This document shows, piece after piece, positions 7,456 to 10,711 of a DNA stretch of 10,711 bases. This DNA is from Paracoccaceae bacterium (lineage in GTDB: Bacteria > Pseudomonadota > Alphaproteobacteria > Rhodobacterales > Rhodobacteraceae). Below the pieces are notes generated by a model. That model did no database searches. It saw only the letters and a list, made by a program, of their open reading frames with translations, and was not told where the DNA came from. Position numbers and translations under genes: made by a program. The DNA lies in the NCBI GenBank assembly GCA_007131465.1, contig SLQN01000299.1:1-10711 (forward strand), written 5' to 3'. Positions within the stretch are counted from its first letter, which is position 1; every line of letters begins with the position of its first letter.

Positions 7456-9053
7456 CGATGCGACACTTCAACCCCACCCGCCGCCAGTTGCTGACGATGA
7501 TCGGACAGGTCGCCGGCGCGGCGGCGATGTATCAGGCGATGACCAGTATGGGCTTCGCGGGTGAATCCGGTTATGCAGGCCCGCCCAATTTGCAAGGCCC
7601 CCGCACGGGGCGGCGCGTGCTGATCCTCGGGGCCGGGATCGCCGGGATGGCTGCTGCCTATGAAATGCAGCGCGCGGGCTATGACGTGAAGATCCTCGAA
7701 TATCAGGACCGGACCGGCGGGCGTTGCCTGACACTGCGCGGCGGCGACCGCTATACCGAAATGGGCGGGCACGAGATTACCTGCGATTTTCAGGGCGACG
7801 GCTACTTGAATGCAGGTCCGTGGCGGCTGCCCGTCCATCACCGCGCCGTATTCGACTATTGCCGCAGGCTGGGCGTGGCGCTGCATCCCTTCATCATCAA
7901 GAACAACCGCGCGTTCCTGCATTCCCCGAACGCGTTTGGCGGCCAGCCGCAGCGGATCGGCGACGTGGAGAAGGACATGCGCGGCCATGTATCCGAACTG
8001 CTGGCCAAGGCGCTCAATCAAGGCGGTCTGGATCAGGCTGTGACCCTTGAGGACCGCGAAAAGCTGCTGGAAGGGCTGAAGGGCTGGGGCGTGCTGAATG
8101 GAGACTACACCTACCGCGCCAGCGATGCCACGGGCGGGGTGCGCGGCTGGGATATTCCCCCCGGTGGCGGGCTGATGCCCGAAGCCAGCCCTTCGCAACC
8201 GACAGACCTGTCGGCCTTGCTGCAATCGGGGTTGTGGGGACAGCTTTTCGGCTTCAACAGCTACAGTTTCGAGCCACCGATGTTCGAACCCGCAGGCGGC
8301 ATGGACGCCATCACCGACGCTTTCGCACGAGAGGTCGAGGATGTGGTCCAGTTAAACGCCCGCGTCATCCGCATTGCGCAGGGGGATGACAGTGTCACTG
8401 TCACCTATGAAGATGGCGGGCGCGGCGGCACGGTGCGCGAGGAAACCGCCGACTGGTGCATCTGCACCATTCCGCTGTCGGTTCTCGCGCAGCTCGAGGT
8501 CGATTGCTCAGACGCGATGCGCAAGGCGATTGCTGCGGTCCCCTATGCCTCGGCCTTCAAGGTCGGGCTGGAATTCCGGCGCCGCTTCTGGGAAGAGGAT
8601 GACGGCATTCTTGGCGGGGTCAGCTATACCGACCTGCCGCTGGTGCAGATCGCCTATCCCAATTACGGCTTCCTGTCTGAAGGTCCGGCCGTCCTGCAAG
8701 CCGCCTATGACACGGCCACCGGCGGGCGCAGCTTCACCTATTCGTGGTCATCCATGACCCCGCAGGAACGCATTGACGCAGCCCTTGCACTCGGCCGTCA
8801 GATCCACCCGCAATATGACGCTGAATTCCTCTCGGGCACATCCTGGGTCTGGCATCGGGTGGACTGGTCGCTGGGCTGCTACGGCCAATGGACGGACGAC
8901 CTGCGCGACATTCATTACCGCAGGCTGTGCGAGATCGACAACCGGTTGGTTCTGGCGGGCGAGCATTGCTCGCATATCCCGGCCTGGCTGGAGGGGTCGC
9001 TGCTGTCCGCCCTTGATGCGATCAAGCGTCTGGATCAGAGGGAGAACGCCTGA
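7452..9053 (+). CDS. Tat-exported FAD amine oxidase-family enzyme, L-amino-acid-oxidase-like (533 aa)
   Basis: Flavoprotein of the amine oxidase (MAO/LAAO) family, expected to oxidise an amine or amino acid in the periplasm. The N-terminus has a twin-arginine signal (TRRQLL, Arg10-Arg11) and a hydrophobic run. The FAD dinucleotide fold is GAGIAG (60-65), with acidic Glu83 ending the second strand and RTGGR (87-91). GPWRLPVHHRAVFDYCRRLG aligns by eye with the segment of snake-venom L-amino acid oxidase carrying the substrate-carboxylate Arg, here Arg125. Lys370 (AFKVGL) fits the conserved active-site lysine. The C-terminal flavin region reads LGCYGQW (Cys476-Tyr477), AGEHCSHIPAW (Trp512) and LEGSL. 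Cys476 lies where monoamine oxidases bind FAD covalently, and Tyr477/Trp512 would form the aromatic cage. The start at 7452 is chosen over 7401 because GGGGA precedes it by about 8 nt, it makes an ATGA overlap with the cytochrome gene, and it places the RR motif near the N-terminus. Flanking cytochrome c genes suggest a dehydrogenase rather than an oxidase. Substrate unknown. Confidence 0.9.
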   Translation: MTMRHFNPTRRQLLTMIGQVAGAAAMYQAMTSMGFAGESGYAGPPNLQGPRTGRRVLILGAGIAGMAAAYEMQRAGYDVKILEYQDRTGGRCLTLRGGDRYTEMGGHEITCDFQGDGYLNAGPWRLPVHHRAVFDYCRRLGVALHPFIIKNNRAFLHSPNAFGGQPQRIGDVEKDMRGHVSELLAKALNQGGLDQAVTLEDREKLLEGLKGWGVLNGDYTYRASDATGGVRGWDIPPGGGLMPEASPSQPTDLSALLQSGLWGQLFGFNSYSFEPPMFEPAGGMDAITDAFAREVEDVVQLNARVIRIAQGDDSVTVTYEDGGRGGTVREETADWCICTIPLSVLAQLEVDCSDAMRKAIAAVPYASAFKVGLEFRRRFWEEDDGILGGVSYTDLPLVQIAYPNYGFLSEGPAVLQAAYDTATGGRSFTYSWSSMTPQERIDAALALGRQIHPQYDAEFLSGTSWVWHRVDWSLGCYGQWTDDLRDIHYRRLCEIDNRLVLAGEHCSHIPAWLEGSLLSALDAIKRLDQRENA

Positions 9054-9054
9054 G

Positions 9055-9498
9055 ATGACCCTGAAACTGCTTTATTCGGTCGCCGCGATCTGCCTGCTGG
9101 CCACGAATGCCCCGGCGCAAGAGGCAACGCCGCCCGCGCAGGACACCGGACCGCGCCTGACGCGGTTCTCCGAAGACCCCGACCGCTTCACCCAGACAGA
9201 TGGTGAAGCCCTCTATCGCACAACCTGTCAGGCCTGCCATATGGAGGACGCAAAGGGCGCGATGGGCGCGGGCGCACATCCACCGCTTGCAGGCAATCCC
9301 AAGATGCGCTCGAAGCACTTCCTCGCCGGTGTCATCCTGACCGGCTATCACGGAATGCCGCGCTTCGGGCACATGATGTCGGACGAACAGGTGGCCTCGG
9401 TCACGAATTATGTGCGCAGCAATTTCGGCCATGACTATCCCGACACGATGACCGCGGCCGAAGTTGCCGGCCTGCGCCCCCCCGAAGACAGCGACTGA
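9055..9498 (+). CDS. Small secreted monoheme cytochrome c (147 aa)
   Basis: Soluble periplasmic class I-like cytochrome c. A Sec signal peptide (residues 1-21, cleavage likely after APA) precedes a short Pro-rich linker. One haem c site, CQACH, lies at residues 58-62, and Met101 in GYHGMPRFG is the probable sixth ligand. A final helix (SDEQVASVTNYVRSNFG) is usual for the fold. The gene starts 1 nt after the flavoenzyme stop, with a purine-rich Shine-Dalgarno (GAGGGAG) about 10 nt upstream, so it is the third gene of the operon. Inferred role: direct electron acceptor of the flavoenzyme, or shuttle to the triheme protein or a terminal oxidase. The nicotine oxidoreductase NicA2, an amine oxidase-family enzyme that uses cytochrome c CycN, is a known precedent for such pairing. 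It ends 15 nt from the stop of the converging gene; no clear terminator is seen there. Confidence 0.9.
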   Translation: MTLKLLYSVAAICLLATNAPAQEATPPAQDTGPRLTRFSEDPDRFTQTDGEALYRTTCQACHMEDAKGAMGAGAHPPLAGNPKMRSKHFLAGVILTGYHGMPRFGHMMSDEQVASVTNYVRSNFGHDYPDTMTAAEVAGLRPPEDSD

Positions 9499-9513
9499 CC
9501 GCGCCCCGAGCGA

Positions 9514-10671
9514 TCATCCCGCAACTAAGGAAGCCTTGCTGCGCGTGTCGGCAAGCATGTTGCCCGTGACCACATCTCCGCGCTTGAATGCCTTGCAGAG
9601 GGCCTGCAACCGGTCTGCATCCAGCTTGACGCCACAGTCCTCAGACGCGTCACGCAGAAACTCTGTCTGCTCCTTGCGGATGCGCGAGCCGATCAGGCAG
9701 GACACTGTCAGAACATCCAGCACACGGGTCTGCGCCGCAATGTCCAGCGCTTTCAGATGGCGGCGCATGGTAGGCCAGTCAAGGTCAGTGTCAGCATCGC
9801 GCTTCAGGGTCTTTCGCAGGAGGGTCATCAGATAGATCTGGTTGGGATGGGCATCGCGCCCCTGCGTCATCATCTCGCCCGCAGCTTGCCAGAGGACGTC
9901 GGATTCCGGCTCGTCCAGATCATCTGGGCTGTTGAAATGCGCGGCCATCACGGTATCAACGACAAATGGCCCAAGCGTGCGCAAGCGCGCCTCCAGCATG
10001 ATTCGCCGGATGATATAGGCGTTCCATACCGCATAAAGCGGGCCCGCGATCAGCGGGACCATGCCTCGGATTGCCATGCGCGCGGCCACCCGACGCAGAA
10101 AGACCCGCAGGATGAAGCTGCTGACCCCGACCTTCAGCTTGTAGGCCAGATTAAGCACCGTCAGCTTCCAGTTCGCGACATGGGCATAGGGGTCGATGCC
10201 GTAGATAGTGACCTGCGGGTTGGGGAATTCCAGCCCGGCGCGGGCAAGACTGTGCGCGAAGAAACCCTCATGCTGATCGCCCGTCAGTTTCAGACCGGAA
10301 TGGCGCGTGATGCGCGCGATACCCTTGAGCGCCAGCGCATACAGAAAAGCGATCTCGACTGCGCTGACAACCCCTGCAAAGGCATAGAAACCCGCCCAGT
10401 AGGGCCAGGCCTCGCGCCAGCCGATATCGTCCATGCCGTCGAAAATGCCATGACGCATCCAGATTTCCGCGCCGCCGATGATCCCGCCGGATATAATACC
10501 GGCCAGCGCTGCCAGGCCGATGCACCACCACGTGACGCTGATGATCCCCCGCACCTGTTCGGGCGATGGATGATCCGTGCCGCCCGTGTCGGGGCCGCGC
10601 TGCGCCAGATAGAAGGCGAACTTGCGCTCCAGCAGGTTCGGATCGGGCGAATAGATGTCTGCCGCTGACAC
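9514..10671 (-). CDS. Uncharacterised multi-pass membrane protein (385 aa)
   Basis: No function can be assigned. The protein has hydrophobic segments at about residues 44-67 (TWWCIGLAALAGIISGGIIGG), 91-117 (YWAGFYAFAGVVSAVEIAFLYALAL) and 203-222 (GMVPLIAGPLYAVWNAYII). A conserved-looking stretch lies between them (GDQHEGFFAHSLARAGLEFPNPQ), and a hydrophilic helical C-terminal region of about 150 residues is probably cytoplasmic. It recalls proteins annotated as 'LBF_2804 family', but that is from memory and weakly held. The start codon is GTG (10671-10669), supported by GAGG 5 nt upstream; no ATG lies nearby in frame. The gene converges on the cytochrome operon, leaving 15 nt between stops. 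Its promoter is beyond or at the right edge: only 40 nt upstream are visible and hold no recognisable element. Coding is supported by full-length open frame and strong GC3 bias. Confidence 0.75.
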   Translation of the reverse strand: MSAADIYSPDPNLLERKFAFYLAQRGPDTGGTDHPSPEQVRGIISVTWWCIGLAALAGIISGGIIGGAEIWMRHGIFDGMDDIGWREAWPYWAGFYAFAGVVSAVEIAFLYALALKGIARITRHSGLKLTGDQHEGFFAHSLARAGLEFPNPQVTIYGIDPYAHVANWKLTVLNLAYKLKVGVSSFILRVFLRRVAARMAIRGMVPLIAGPLYAVWNAYIIRRIMLEARLRTLGPFVVDTVMAAHFNSPDDLDEPESDVLWQAAGEMMTQGRDAHPNQIYLMTLLRKTLKRDADTDLDWPTMRRHLKALDIAAQTRVLDVLTVSCLIGSRIRKEQTEFLRDASEDCGVKLDADRLQALCKAFKRGDVVTGNMLADTRSKASLVAG

Positions 10672-10711
10672 GGTCGCCTCGCTTTCGTTTCTGGTCCGGG
10701 GTCGGCGCGTC

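Noticed and set aside
7227..8225. Minus-strand open frame (332 codons) across the triheme cytochrome and flavoenzyme junction
   Set aside because: It spans the boundary of two well-supported genes and gives a protein without recognisable features.
7452..9053. Assignment as nicotine oxidoreductase or any named amine oxidase
   Set aside because: The family and cytochrome pairing resemble NicA2, but no substrate-specific signature can be seen, and the LAAO-like Arg125 argues for a carboxylate-bearing substrate instead.
9757..10668. Plus-strand open frame (303 codons) opposite the right-hand membrane protein
   Set aside because: The minus-strand frame has membrane segments, a start with Shine-Dalgarno and normal codon bias. 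The plus frame is His/Arg/Asp-rich with no domain.

Overview
The window looks like a chromosomal segment of an alphaproteobacterium, most likely of the Rhodobacterales type. This rests on high GC with strong G/C third-position preference, an exact match to the alphaproteobacterial general-stress sigma factor (sigma EcfG) promoter consensus, and gene families typical of that group. No mobile element, tRNA, rRNA, CRISPR array or prophage signature was seen. Nothing in the window fixes the species.

Left half, minus strand, reading from about 5609 down to 101: a compact stress cluster. Three small membrane proteins come first. They are a single-TM helical protein (5088-5609), a two-TM 'phage holin family'/YqjE-like protein (4687-5091) and a DUF3618-type protein (3699-4697), joined by start/stop overlaps of 4 and 11 nt. 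A large-subunit monofunctional catalase of the KatE type (1519-3612) follows after an 86-nt gap that holds a strong GC hairpin. A four-TM DUF2254 membrane protein (101-1432) follows after another 86 nt.

Centre: a divergent regulatory region (5610-5904). On the plus strand it has a perfect GGAAC-N16-CGTT sigma EcfG-type promoter (5834-5858). On the minus strand there is a one-mismatch candidate (5708-5732) facing the stress cluster. Both arms may therefore belong to the general stress response.

Right half, plus strand, 5905-9498: a tight three-gene redox operon. It encodes a membrane-anchored triheme cytochrome c of the alcohol-dehydrogenase cytochrome-subunit type, a Tat-exported FAD amine oxidase-family enzyme, and a small secreted monoheme cytochrome c. 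The first two genes overlap by ATGA and the third starts 1 nt after the second stops. The simplest reading is a periplasmic amine or L-amino-acid dehydrogenase that passes electrons to cytochromes c instead of O2. The flavoenzyme combines an L-amino-acid-oxidase-like carboxylate-binding Arg (Arg125) with a Cys-Tyr pair (Cys476-Tyr477) at the position of the covalent FAD cysteine of monoamine oxidases. This operon is the most interesting item in the window. It is placed under an apparent stress promoter and next to a catalase cluster.

Right edge: a convergent gene (9514-10671, minus strand, GTG start) encodes an uncharacterised multi-pass membrane protein.
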